A DNA stretch of 64,000 nt from Rhizobium sp. RU36D. Lineage in GTDB: Bacteria > Pseudomonadota > Alphaproteobacteria > Rhizobiales > Rhizobiaceae. The notes below the pieces were generated by a model. The model did no database searches and was not told where the DNA came from. It saw only the letters and a list, made by a program, of their open reading frames with translations. A program made the translations under genes and the position numbers. This document shows, piece by piece, positions 41,865 to 49,998 of this stretch; position 1 is the stretch's first letter; every line of letters starts with the position of its first letter. The stretch covers positions 46,860 through 110,859 of the forward strand of contig NZ_FWXU01000021.1 of the NCBI RefSeq assembly GCF_900176345.1. The letters are read 5' to 3'.

Positions 41865-41993
41865 GATCCGGGCCGACGCCCGGCGGCTCTGACCCAAAGA
41901 CCGGTTTCCTTTGTCCCGGAAAGGCTCTATAGAGCCGGAAAACGGGCCAAAGCCTTGCAAGGCGGCTCCCGACACGGAAGGAAATGCTCCAGT

Positions 41994-43802
41994 TTGTTGG
42001 CCAGCAGAAACACCAAGCATGCGGTCGGGTCGGAAGGCATCACCGTCATCCTGAAGCGGATCATCGCTGAGAACGGCCGCGACCATATCCGCGGCTACGC
42101 CCTGGCGATTGCCTGTCTCGCAACCGTCGCAGCCACCACGGCCTTTACCGCCTGGATCATGGAGGCCGTCGTCAACGAGGCCTTCGCCAAGCAGCGCGCG
42201 GAAGTCGTCTGGCTGATCTGTGGCTCCATTCTCGCCGCCTTCGTGCTGCGCGGCCTTGCCGGCTACGGCCAGGCCGTGACGCTGTCCAAGATCGGCAACA
42301 ACATCGTCGCCCGCTACCAGCGCCGGCTCTATGCCCACCTGATGACGCTGTCGCTCGGCTATTTCACCGAGGCGCGCTCGGCGCACCTGGCGGCCCGCAT
42401 CAGCGAAAACGTCAATGGCGTGCGCGACGTGTTGAATCTGACGATCACCTCCACTGCCCGCGACCTGCTGACGCTGGTGGCGCTGATTGGCGTGATGCTG
42501 GCCAAGGACCCGATCCTGACGCTGATCGTGTTCTTCGTCGCACCGCCGGTGCTTTATGCCCTCAGGCTCATCTCCAAGCGCCTGCGCTCCGCCACCAAGG
42601 AGGCCGTGCTTCTCAACAGCCATGTGCTGGGCGCCATGCAGGAGACGGTGCAGGGCATTGCCATCGTCAAGGCCTTCACCATGGAGGCCGAGCTCAACCG
42701 CAAGGTGGACGGCATCATCACCGAGGCCGAGCGGCGGGCGAACCGCATCGCGCGGCTTTCCGAACGTACCTCGCCAATCACCGAAACCTTTGCCGGCATC
42801 GCGATTTCAAGCGTGCTGGCCTATGCCGCCTTCCGCTCGATCTATGGCGGCGTATTGCCGGGGGCCTTCTTCTCCTTCGTGACGGCACTGCTGCTGGCCT
42901 ATGAGCCGGCCAAGCGGCTGGCGAAGCTGCAGGTGCAAATGGAGCGCGCCGCGGTGAATGCGCGGATGATATACGAAATCCTCGACATGGAGACGCGCCA
43001 GCGCGATCCGGAGAGCGCCGGTGATCTTCAGGTGACCGCTGCGAGGATTGAATTCCGCAGCGTCAAGTTCGGGTATGACGCGGAGACCGAGATCCTGAAG
43101 GGGCTCGACCTCGTGGCCGAGGGCGGGCAGACCACAGCCCTGGTCGGCCCTTCCGGTGCCGGCAAGTCCACCGTCATCACGCTGATCCCGCGGTTCTATG
43201 ACCCGACGGAGGGGCAGATCCTGATCGACGGGCAGGACATCGCCACGGTCACCAAGGCGTCGCTTCGCAAGCATATCGCCTATGTCTCGCAACAGCCCTA
43301 CCTGTTCGAAGGCACGATCCGCGACAACATCCGCTACGGCCGGCCCGAGGCAACCGATGCGGAAATCGAGGAGGCGGCCCGGCTCGCCCATGCCCATGAC
43401 TTCATCATGGGCCAGCCCCACGGCTATGAAACCGCGGTCGGCGAAAACGGCGTGACCCTTTCCGGCGGGCAGCGGCAGCGGCTTTCGATTGCGCGCGCCC
43501 TGGTGCGAAACGCGCCGATCCTGCTGCTCGACGAGGCGACCTCGGCGCTCGACACCGAATCCGAAGCCGCCGTGCAGAAGGCCCTTGAAGTGGCGATGAA
43601 CGGCCGCACCGTGGTGGTGATCGCGCATCGCCTCTCGACGGTGGTCAAGGCGGACAAGATCGTGGTCATGCAGGACGGCCGGATCGTCGAGGAAGGCGCG
43701 CATGACGACCTTGCACGGCGCAAGGACGGGCTTTACGCTCGCCTCAACCAGTTGCAGGTGACATCGACGGAAAGCATTGCAGTGGGTGGAGAGACGATCT
43801 GA
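41994..43802 (+). CDS. ABC exporter half-transporter, MsbA-like
   Basis: A 602-residue fusion of six membrane helices and one ABC domain. Walker A is LVGPSGAGKSTVITL near residue 385, the signature is LSGGQRQRLSIARAL, and Walker B is ILLLDEATSALD. It would export a lipid or drug as a homodimer. The start is uncertain: TTG 41994 has GGAAGGAA nine bases upstream and is preferred over TTG 41955. There is no ATG in frame before the first helix. It ends one base before the dapB start codon. Confidence 0.9.
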   Translation: MLASRNTKHAVGSEGITVILKRIIAENGRDHIRGYALAIACLATVAATTAFTAWIMEAVVNEAFAKQRAEVVWLICGSILAAFVLRGLAGYGQAVTLSKIGNNIVARYQRRLYAHLMTLSLGYFTEARSAHLAARISENVNGVRDVLNLTITSTARDLLTLVALIGVMLAKDPILTLIVFFVAPPVLYALRLISKRLRSATKEAVLLNSHVLGAMQETVQGIAIVKAFTMEAELNRKVDGIITEAERRANRIARLSERTSPITETFAGIAISSVLAYAAFRSIYGGVLPGAFFSFVTALLLAYEPAKRLAKLQVQMERAAVNARMIYEILDMETRQRDPESAGDLQVTAARIEFRSVKFGYDAETEILKGLDLVAEGGQTTALVGPSGAGKSTVITLIPRFYDPTEGQILIDGQDIATVTKASLRKHIAYVSQQPYLFEGTIRDNIRYGRPEATDAEIEEAARLAHAHDFIMGQPHGYETAVGENGVTLSGGQRQRLSIARALVRNAPILLLDEATSALDTESEAAVQKALEVAMNGRTVVVIAHRLSTVVKADKIVVMQDGRIVEEGAHDDLARRKDGLYARLNQLQVTSTESIAVGGETI

Positions 43803-43803
43803 T

Positions 43804-44628
43804 ATGACCGAGCCGATGAAGCTTGTGGTGGTGGGCGCCGGTGGACGCATGGGGCAGACCCTGGTGCGACTCATTCATGGTGGCGAGGGGACCGTGGTGC
43901 ATGCTGCCGTGGAGCGGCCGGGATCGCCGCATCTGGGCAAGGATATCGGCGAAATCGCCGGGCTTGGTCCCATCGGCGTCACCGTCACGGAAGACCCGCT
44001 TTCCGCCTTCCTGCATGCCGATGGCGTGGTGGATTTCACCTCGCCGGCATCCTCGGTGGAATTTGCCGGCCTCGCGGCCCAGGCGCGCATCGTCCATGTC
44101 TGCGGCACGACCGGCTGCTCTGTCGATGACGATGCGAAGATTGCGGCCGCGGCGCGCCATGCTCGCGTGGTCAAATCAGGCAACATGAGCCTCGGCGTCA
44201 ATCTTCTCTCCGTGCTCGTCAAGCAGGCCGCGCGGGCGCTGGAAGCTTCCGGCTGGGATATCGAGGTGCTGGAAATGCACCACAAGCACAAGGTCGATGC
44301 CCCCTCCGGGACGGCGCTGCTGCTTGGCGAAGCGGCCGCCGAAGGCCGGGGCATCACACTGGCGGATCATTCGGTTCGGGTGCGCGATGGACATACCGGC
44401 GCGCGCGAAGACGGCACGATCGGCTTTGCCACGTTGCGCGGCGGCTCCGTCATCGGCGAGCACTCCGTGGTTATCGCTGGCGAGGGCGAGATCGTGACCC
44501 TGTCGCACAGCGCCGGCGACCGCACGATCTTTGCCCGCGGCGCGATCAAGGCAGCCCTTTGGGCACGCGACAAGAAACCCGGACTTTACTCCATGCTCGA
44601 CGTGCTCGGGCTTTCCCAATCGAACTGA
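43804..44628 (+). CDS. dapB: 4-hydroxy-tetrahydrodipicolinate reductase
   Basis: Lysine and mDAP biosynthesis. It has 274 residues. The NAD(P) loop is GAGGRMGQTL near residue 11, and the catalytic motif is MHHKHKVDAPSGTALLLGE near residue 158. GTTGCSVDD and KSGNMSLGVN are also typical. The ATG at 43804 follows the exporter stop by one base. It is followed by gpmA, an arrangement I know from rhizobia. Confidence 0.97.
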   Translation: MTEPMKLVVVGAGGRMGQTLVRLIHGGEGTVVHAAVERPGSPHLGKDIGEIAGLGPIGVTVTEDPLSAFLHADGVVDFTSPASSVEFAGLAAQARIVHVCGTTGCSVDDDAKIAAAARHARVVKSGNMSLGVNLLSVLVKQAARALEASGWDIEVLEMHHKHKVDAPSGTALLLGEAAAEGRGITLADHSVRVRDGHTGAREDGTIGFATLRGGSVIGEHSVVIAGEGEIVTLSHSAGDRTIFARGAIKAALWARDKKPGLYSMLDVLGLSQSN

Positions 44629-44649
44629 GTTTTCCAAGGAGCCTTTTCA

Positions 44650-45285
44650 ATGAGCGGTACCCTCGTGCTTGTTCGCCACGGCCAGAGCGAATGGAACCTG
44701 AAGAACCTCTTTACCGGCTGGCGCGACCCCGACTTGACCGAACTCGGCGTGCAGGAAGCCAAGACCGGCGGCAAGGCGTTGGCCGATTACGGCATCAAGT
44801 TCGACGTCGCCTTTACCTCGGACCTGTCGCGCGCCCAGCGCACGCTCAAGATCATCCTCGAAAATCTCGGCCAGACCGATCTTGAGACGATCAAGGACCA
44901 GGCGCTCAACGAGCGCGACTACGGCGATCTCTCCGGCCTGAACAAGGATGACGCCCGCGCCAAGTGGGGCGAGGAGCAGGTGCATATCTGGCGCCGCTCC
45001 TATGACGTTCCGCCGCCGGGCGGCGAAAGCCTGCGCGACACCGGTGCGCGCGTATGGCCCTACTACCTCACCGAAATCCTGCCGCGGGTGCTGCGCGGGC
45101 AGAAGGTGCTGGTGGCCGCCCACGGCAATTCGCTACGCTCGCTGGTCATGGTTCTCGACCGGCTGACGAAGGAACAGATCCTGAAGCTCAACCTGGCGAC
45201 CGGCGTGCCGATGGTCTACACGCTGAACGCCGATTCGACCGTCGCCACCAAGGACGTCCTTGGCGACATGTCCGGCGCCCATTGA
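44650..45285 (+). CDS. gpmA: 2,3-bisphosphoglycerate-dependent phosphoglycerate mutase
   Basis: A 211-residue glycolytic mutase. The phospho-His motif LVRHGQSEWNLKNLFTGW has catalytic H10; LNERDYGDLSG and the second His in VAAHGNSLRSL complete the site. It is somewhat shorter than the 230-250-residue enterobacterial enzyme, normal for alphaproteobacteria. AAGGAG lies ahead of the ATG. It ends the glk-to-gpmA series. Confidence 0.96.
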   Translation: MSGTLVLVRHGQSEWNLKNLFTGWRDPDLTELGVQEAKTGGKALADYGIKFDVAFTSDLSRAQRTLKIILENLGQTDLETIKDQALNERDYGDLSGLNKDDARAKWGEEQVHIWRRSYDVPPPGGESLRDTGARVWPYYLTEILPRVLRGQKVLVAAHGNSLRSLVMVLDRLTKEQILKLNLATGVPMVYTLNADSTVATKDVLGDMSGAH

Positions 45286-45295
45286 GGATTTGCAG

Positions 45296-45315
45296 GGGCG
45301 GCGTTCGCGCCGCCC
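45296..45315 (+). terminator. GC hairpin after gpmA
   Basis: GGGCGGCG and CGCCGCCC form a perfect 8-bp stem closed by a TTCG tetraloop, 10 bases after the gpmA stop. No T run follows, so it is a possible 3'-end stabiliser or weak terminator. Confidence 0.45.
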
Positions 45316-45351
45316 TCAGCCTGCTGAAAAACCATGCCATACATTGGGGTC

Positions 45352-45429
45352 ATCCTCGGCCTTGAGCCGAGGATCCATTAACTTCAAGGGGTTATGGATA
45401 TCAGGGTCAAGCCCGACCATGACGGAGGA
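45352..45429. repeat. Dispersed palindromic repeat between gpmA and phnF
   Basis: ATCCTCGGC and GCCGAGGAT (45352-45374) form a perfect 9-bp hairpin of a type common between rhizobial genes. A second unit at 45404-45429 recurs in inverse orientation at 63881-63906 with 24 of 26 bases alike. No gene is present in the 194-bp gap. Confidence 0.65.
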
Positions 45430-45479
45430 GAGATCGTCGCACTTTGTCAGTAATCTGAGAGGCACCAGTCACGCTGCCC

Positions 45480-46217
45480 TCAGCCCGCGACGACCAGTTG
45501 CACATGATCGGCGGGAAAGCGCGTGATCGAATATTGGACCGGTTGACCGGTGAGATCGGTATTCACGGCCTTGGTGACGAGCACGATCGCCCCCGGCGAA
45601 AGCTGCAGCTCTGCCACATCCTCCTGCTCGGCATGCACGGCCGAAATTTCCGTTTCCTGCCGCACATAGTCTTCCAGGCCGCAATCTGCGAAGGCGCGGG
45701 TAATGGAGCCGGAGCGGCGATAGGCCTCGGCGATGCCGTCGAACCGCGGCAGAGGAAACCAGCTGGTGGAGACGGAGACCGGCCTGTGGTCGGCCTTGCG
45801 CAGAAGTTCAAGCTTCAACACCGACGCGCCCCGTTCAATCGATAGCCCGCGCGCAACATCCGCCCGCGCCTCCTGCACCGTCGAGGACAAGAGCAGTCCC
45901 TCGATGTCGCGGGCCTGGTCGCCGATGCCGGCTGTGAAGCGGGTCCTGCGTGAGATGGGAAAGCTCAGCCGCTGGCGATGGCGGATCATCGTGCCGCGGC
46001 CCTGCTCGGCCTTGACGATGCCTTCCTGCGCCAAGGCAGCGAGCGCGCTGCGCACGGTGTGGCGATTGACGCCGAACTGCTCCGCCAATACCATTTCCGC
46101 AGGAATCATGCCCGTGGCATCATAGGTGCCGGCATTGATCGCGGCCCGGATGCGGTCTGCGATCTGTCGCCAGAGGGCGACGCCATTTTGTCTTTGTACG
46201 GATTTCAGGTCGGTCAT
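45480..46217 (-). CDS. phnF: GntR/HutC-family regulator PhnF
   Basis: A 245-residue repressor. The N-terminal GntR winged helix (residues 8-75) contains MVLAEQFGVNRHTVRSALAALAQEGIVKAEQGRGT. The C-terminal UTRA ligand domain spans roughly 95-240. Divergent placement beside phnG makes it PhnF, the likely repressor of the phn operon. Its ATG overlaps a Pho box, so PhoB could also affect its own expression. Confidence 0.93.
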   Translation of the reverse strand: MTDLKSVQRQNGVALWRQIADRIRAAINAGTYDATGMIPAEMVLAEQFGVNRHTVRSALAALAQEGIVKAEQGRGTMIRHRQRLSFPISRRTRFTAGIGDQARDIEGLLLSSTVQEARADVARGLSIERGASVLKLELLRKADHRPVSVSTSWFPLPRFDGIAEAYRRSGSITRAFADCGLEDYVRQETEISAVHAEQEDVAELQLSPGAIVLVTKAVNTDLTGQPVQYSITRFPADHVQLVVAG

Positions 46218-46233
46218 GTCACACTGATGTCAT
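46216..46233. promoter_or_regulatory. Pho box between phnF and phnG
   Basis: ATGTCAC-ACTG-ATGTCAT matches the Pho box CTGTCAT-N4-CTGTCAT at 11 of 14 positions with the exact 11-bp period. It overlaps the phnF start codon and ends 28 bp before a TATAAT on the phnG side, farther than in Escherichia coli promoters. PhoB control is an inference. Confidence 0.6.
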
Positions 46234-46261
46234 GCAGGGAACGTAGTTTCGAAGTCAGTTG

Positions 46262-46285
46262 TATAATTGTCTATATTAATAGACA
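46262..46285 (+). promoter_or_regulatory. phnG promoter -10 and PhnF operator
   Basis: A consensus TATAAT (46262-46267) is followed at once by the inverted repeat TGTCTAT-ATTA-ATAGACA (46268-46285), perfect over 7-bp arms. The repeat would cover the transcription start, a classical repressor position, and HutC-group regulators favour GTnTAnAC-like palindromes of this type. SD and ATG of phnG follow within 16 bp. Confidence 0.68.
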
Positions 46286-46300
46286 TCTGGAGGTTTGACA

Positions 46301-46777
46301 ATGGAGGCGGTGAAACAATCGGCCGCGCAAGGCGAGGCGCAGGAACGTGCCAAGCGGGCGGCAGCCCTTCTGGCGCGCGCGCTGCCGCAGGAACTCAATG
46401 CTGCCTGGGCGGCGCTGGAGCCGAAGCCAGATTGGCAGGCATTGCGCGGACCGGAGACCGGGCTTGTCATGGTGCGCGGCCGCATCGGTGGCGGCGGGGC
46501 GCCGTTCAATCTGGGCGAAGCGACCGTCAGCCGGGCGACTGTCCGGCTCGCCTCCGGCGCGGTGGGCCACAGCCATGCGCTGGGGACCGACCGGGAAAAG
46601 GCACGATTGGCGGCGACTTTCGATGCCTACAGGCAGGAGCCCGGCGGCGAAGGCTTCGTGGAGGCGCATCTGTTGACGCCGATCGAGGCGCGCATCCACG
46701 CGGAAGACAGGCAGGCCGCTGAAGAGACCGCGGCGACGCGGGTCGAATTCTTCACCATGGTGCGGGGAGAGGACTGA
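46301..46777 (+). CDS. phnG: C-P lyase core subunit PhnG
   Basis: A 158-residue subunit of the C-P lyase core complex PhnGHIJ, which with PhnI and PhnH transfers the phosphonate to ATP in place of adenine. The family motif RGRIGGGGAPFNLGEATVSRATVRL is near residue 60, with GHSHALGTDREKA. The ATG at 46301 has GGAGG at good spacing; a TTG six bases upstream is an alternative. It is the first gene of the phn operon and its stop overlaps phnH. Confidence 0.95.
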   Translation: MEAVKQSAAQGEAQERAKRAAALLARALPQELNAAWAALEPKPDWQALRGPETGLVMVRGRIGGGGAPFNLGEATVSRATVRLASGAVGHSHALGTDREKARLAATFDAYRQEPGGEGFVEAHLLTPIEARIHAEDRQAAEETAATRVEFFTMVRGED

Positions 46778-47385
46778 TGAGCATGAAGACCGATACCATG
46801 ACCGGCGGCTTTTCCGAGCCGGTCTTCCAGGCGCAAAGCGTCTTCCGCATGCTGATGGATGCCATGGCGCGTCCGGGCAGTCTGCAGACGATCACTCCCG
46901 AGATTGCCCCGCCTGCCCCTCTGGGAGCTGCGGCCGGCGCCATTGCGCTGTCGCTCTGCGATCACGACACGCCGGTCTGGCTGACGGCAGGGCTTTCCAA
47001 GGTGGGCGCCGGTGCGTGGATCGGATTCCACACCGGCGCGCCGATCACGCGGGAAAAGGCCGAGGCCCGTTTTGCCTTTCTCGAGGCGGGCGCAGCACTC
47101 TCCTCCTTCGGCCTGTTTGCCGCAGGCACCCAGGAATATCCTGACCGATCGACCACGCTGGTGATCGAGGTGGCGCGGCTGGAGGGCGGCCCCTTGCTGG
47201 CGCTTTCCGGTCCCGGCATTCGCGAAACCACGATGATTGCACCGCGAGGACTGCCGGACCTCTTCCTGCGGCAATGGGCTGAAAATCGCACCCATTTTCC
47301 GCGCGGGGTGGATGTCATCCTGACCTCCGGCCGGCAATTCATCGGCCTGCCACGCACCTGCAAGATCACCGACAGGGAGATTTGA
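46777..47385 (+). CDS. phnH: C-P lyase core subunit PhnH
   Basis: A 202-residue core complex subunit. It carries the FRMLMDAMARPGSLQTI motif near residue 22 and FPRGVDVILTSGRQFIGLPRTC at the C-terminus, both PhnH hallmarks. It is coupled to phnG by TGATG and followed four bases later by phnI. It is part of the alpha-D-ribose 1-methylphosphonate 5-triphosphate synthase step. Confidence 0.95.
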   Translation: MSMKTDTMTGGFSEPVFQAQSVFRMLMDAMARPGSLQTITPEIAPPAPLGAAAGAIALSLCDHDTPVWLTAGLSKVGAGAWIGFHTGAPITREKAEARFAFLEAGAALSSFGLFAAGTQEYPDRSTTLVIEVARLEGGPLLALSGPGIRETTMIAPRGLPDLFLRQWAENRTHFPRGVDVILTSGRQFIGLPRTCKITDREI

Positions 47386-47389
47386 CGAG

Positions 47390-48499
47390 ATGTATGTTGC
47401 CGTAAAAGGCGGCGAGGCGGCCATTGCCAATGCGCATCGGCTGCTGGCCGACCGGCGCCGGGGCGATCGTTCGCTGCCCGCGCTGACCATCGAACAGGTC
47501 ATCGAACAGCTGGCGCTCTCCGTCGACCGGGTCATGGCCGAGGCCTCGCTTTACGACCAGTCGCTGGCGGCGCTGGCGATCCGCCAGTCGCGCGGCGACA
47601 TGATCGAGGCGATCTTCCTGCTGCGCGCCTATCGCACCACGCTGCCGCGTTTCGGCTCCTCGGTGCCGATCGATACCGCGGCGATGCAGATCGAGCGGCG
47701 GATTTCCGCCACTTACAAGGACCTGCCGGGAGGCCAGTTGCTGGGGCCGACCTTCGACTATACCCACCGGCTGCTCGACCCCACGCTTTTGACCGATACG
47801 CCTGTCGACGAAGGCGCCCGCAAGCCGGCCGAGGGCGGATCGACCATGCGCGTGTCGGAGATCCTGGCCGAGGAAGGGCTGATCGAGGCCGATGGTGAGA
47901 TGCCGGAAGAGCATGTGGCCGGCGATATCACCCGCGAGCCGATGGAATTTCCCATGCCGCGTGACCTGCGCCTGCAGGCACTTGCCCGCGGCGACGAGGG
48001 CTTTCTGTTGGCTCTGGGCTATTCCACCCAGCGCGGCTATGGCCGGACCCATCCATTCACGGGCGAAATCCGCATCGGCGAGGTCGAGGTGGAACTCGAC
48101 GTGCCCGAACTCGGCTTTGCCGTGTCGCTGGGGCGCATCCGTGTGACCGAATGCCAGATGGTCAACCAGTTCAAGGGGTCCGCCAAGGCGCCGCCGCAAT
48201 TCACCCGCGGCTATGGCCTGGTTTTCGGACAGAGCGAGCGCAAGGCGATGTCGATGTCACTGGTGGACCGGGCTCTGAGAGCCGGCGAATTCGGCGACGA
48301 CATTGTCGCGCCGGCGCAGGACGAGGAATTCGTGATTTCTCATTGCGACAACGTCCAGGCAACCGGTTTCGTCGAGCATCTGAAGCTGCCACATTACGTG
48401 GACTTCCAGGCAGAGCTCGATCTGGTACGGCGCATGCGGGCCGAATACGAAGCCAAGACCGCGAGGGGTCACGACGACATGAAGGACGCGGCGGAATGA
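47390..48499 (+). CDS. phnI: C-P lyase core subunit PhnI
   Basis: A 369-residue nucleosidase-type subunit of the core complex. GGEAAIANAHRLLADRRRGD at the N-terminus and ARGDEGFLLALGYSTQRGYGRTHPF in the middle are typical. The 281-bp gap to phnJ is unusual for this operon and contains a small gene on the other strand. Confidence 0.96.
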   Translation: MYVAVKGGEAAIANAHRLLADRRRGDRSLPALTIEQVIEQLALSVDRVMAEASLYDQSLAALAIRQSRGDMIEAIFLLRAYRTTLPRFGSSVPIDTAAMQIERRISATYKDLPGGQLLGPTFDYTHRLLDPTLLTDTPVDEGARKPAEGGSTMRVSEILAEEGLIEADGEMPEEHVAGDITREPMEFPMPRDLRLQALARGDEGFLLALGYSTQRGYGRTHPFTGEIRIGEVEVELDVPELGFAVSLGRIRVTECQMVNQFKGSAKAPPQFTRGYGLVFGQSERKAMSMSLVDRALRAGEFGDDIVAPAQDEEFVISHCDNVQATGFVEHLKLPHYVDFQAELDLVRRMRAEYEAKTARGHDDMKDAAE

Positions 48500-48531
48500 G
48501 CGCGGCTCATGCCGCGGTCGGGTGGGGAGCC

Positions 48532-48714
48532 TCAGTCTCCACCACCGCCGCCATCACCCCCGCCATCGCCGTCGCCGTCGAAGATCGTGCCACCACCATC
48601 TCCGTTGCCGGAGGCCGTGCGGCGGCGGTTCCGTTGCACGCTCCTGTAGATGGCGAAGACAAAGACTGCGCCGAGCACGACGAAAAGCCAGCTTTCAGAC
48701 TGTCCTGTGTCCAT
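48532..48714 (-). CDS. Small membrane protein with a Gly/Asp-rich tail, antisense within the phn operon
   Basis: A 60-residue protein. MDTGQSESW leads into one membrane segment (LFVVLGAVFVFAIYRSV), then a basic stretch (QRNRRRT), then a tail made almost only of Gly and Asp. A very good ribosome site (GAGGAGGAAGA) abuts the ATG at 48714. It lies convergent to phnI and divergent from phnJ, filling the gap between them. No domain is recognised, and the low-complexity tail may be cell-surface or cation-binding. A longer start at 48777 lacks a ribosome site. Confidence 0.68.
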   Translation of the reverse strand: MDTGQSESWLFVVLGAVFVFAIYRSVQRNRRRTASGNGDGGGTIFDGDGDGGGDGGGGGD

Positions 48715-48779
48715 TCTTCCTCCTCGGCCTGCAGCGCCGCGTGATTTCTCCGTTCGCAGCTTGAACAAGGTATTCAACC

Positions 48780-49661
48780 ATGACTGACCTTGCCACCTAT
48801 AATTTCGCCTATCTCGATGAGCAGACGAAGCGCATGATCCGCCGCGCGATCCTCAAGGCGATCGCGATCCCCGGATACCAGGTGCCCTTCGCCTCCCGCG
48901 AGATGCCTATGCCTTATGGCTGGGGCACCGGCGGGGTACAGGTCACGGCCTCGATCATCGGGCCTGACGATGTGCTGAAGGTCATCGACCAGGGCGCCGA
49001 CGACACGACCAATGCGGTCTCCATCCGCGCCTTCTTCCAGAAGGTCGCCAATGTCGCCGTCACCACCCATACAAAGGATGCGACGATCATCCAGACACGC
49101 CACCGGATTCCGGAGGACGGGCTGCAGCCCGGCCAGGTGCTGGTCTATCAGGTGCCGATCCCGGAGCCGCTGCGTTTCCTGGAACCGCGCGAGACCGAGA
49201 CCCGCAAGATGCATGCGCTGCAGGAATATGGCCTGATGCATGTGAAGCTCTACGAGGACATCGCCCGCAACGGCCATATCGCCACGACCTATGCCTATCC
49301 GGTCAAGGTGGCCGGCCGCTATGTCATGGACCCCTCCCCCACGCCCAAATTCGACAATCCGAAGATGCATATGTCGGATGCGCTGCAGCTATTCGGCGCC
49401 GGCCGCGAGAAGCGCATCTATGCCGTGCCGCCCTATACCGAAGTGGTGAGCCTGGACTTCGAGGATCATCCCTTCGAGGTGCAGAGGTTCGACAAGCCCT
49501 GCGCGCTGTGCGGCGCCGAGGGCGTCTATCTCGACGAGGTAATCCTCGACGACAAGGGCGGCCGGATGTTCGTCTGTTCCGATACTGACCACTGCGAGGA
49601 TCGCCGCGCCCACGGCCATGTCGGCGAGATGCTGGCCCCGAGCAAGGAGGCGGCGGAATGA
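48780..49661 (+). CDS. phnJ: C-P lyase radical SAM subunit PhnJ
   Basis: A 293-residue alpha-D-ribose 1-methylphosphonate 5-phosphate C-P lyase. All four key cysteines are present: C241 and C244 (PCALCGAEG), C266 (FVCSDTDHC) and C272. These hold the 4Fe-4S cluster and give the active thiyl radical, at the same numbers as in the Escherichia coli enzyme. It cuts the carbon-phosphorus bond and releases methane or another alkane. The gene is intact and in frame. Confidence 0.97.
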   Translation: MTDLATYNFAYLDEQTKRMIRRAILKAIAIPGYQVPFASREMPMPYGWGTGGVQVTASIIGPDDVLKVIDQGADDTTNAVSIRAFFQKVANVAVTTHTKDATIIQTRHRIPEDGLQPGQVLVYQVPIPEPLRFLEPRETETRKMHALQEYGLMHVKLYEDIARNGHIATTYAYPVKVAGRYVMDPSPTPKFDNPKMHMSDALQLFGAGREKRIYAVPPYTEVVSLDFEDHPFEVQRFDKPCALCGAEGVYLDEVILDDKGGRMFVCSDTDHCEDRRAHGHVGEMLAPSKEAAE

Positions 49662-49998
49662 GTGGTGTTTTGTTGGGGTGGGCTAAGGCGGCAATGACGT
49701 TGGCGTCGGGATACCCCCCTCTGGTCTGCCGACCATCTCCCTCTCAAGGGGGGAGATCGACGCGTGGCGGCCGCTCGCTTTTGTCATTTGCCAATTTTGA
49801 AGTCGCTAAAGCCCGGCAGCATTTGCCAAAGTTCCATGTCTTGGCGAGCGATTGCCTCCATCCGATCTCCCCCCTTGTAGGGGGTGAGGCATGGTCGGCG
49901 AAGCCGAGCAATCGATCCAGTGAATCGATTGCAATGCCGAACGCCGGCAGGGCAGAGGGGGGTGTGGCTCAGCGAAACCTTATCTGGAGTATCGCCCA
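49662..49998. repeat. 337-bp intergenic mosaic repeat between phnJ and phnK
   Basis: No gene is seen. The stretch holds ATCTCCC/GGGAGAT (49735-49757), a second block ATCTCCCCCCTTGTAGGGGG near 49863 and the string GGTCGGCGAAGCCG. These resemble the CCTTGTGGGGGAG block in the gap after coxL and belong to the palindromic intergenic elements of Rhizobiales. It adds a structured spacer inside the operon. Confidence 0.65.

Noticed and set aside
41865..41993. Riboswitch or leader RNA ahead of the MsbA-like gene
   Set aside because: GGCTCTATAGAGCC and other short palindromes are present, but no arrangement matches a riboswitch class I know.
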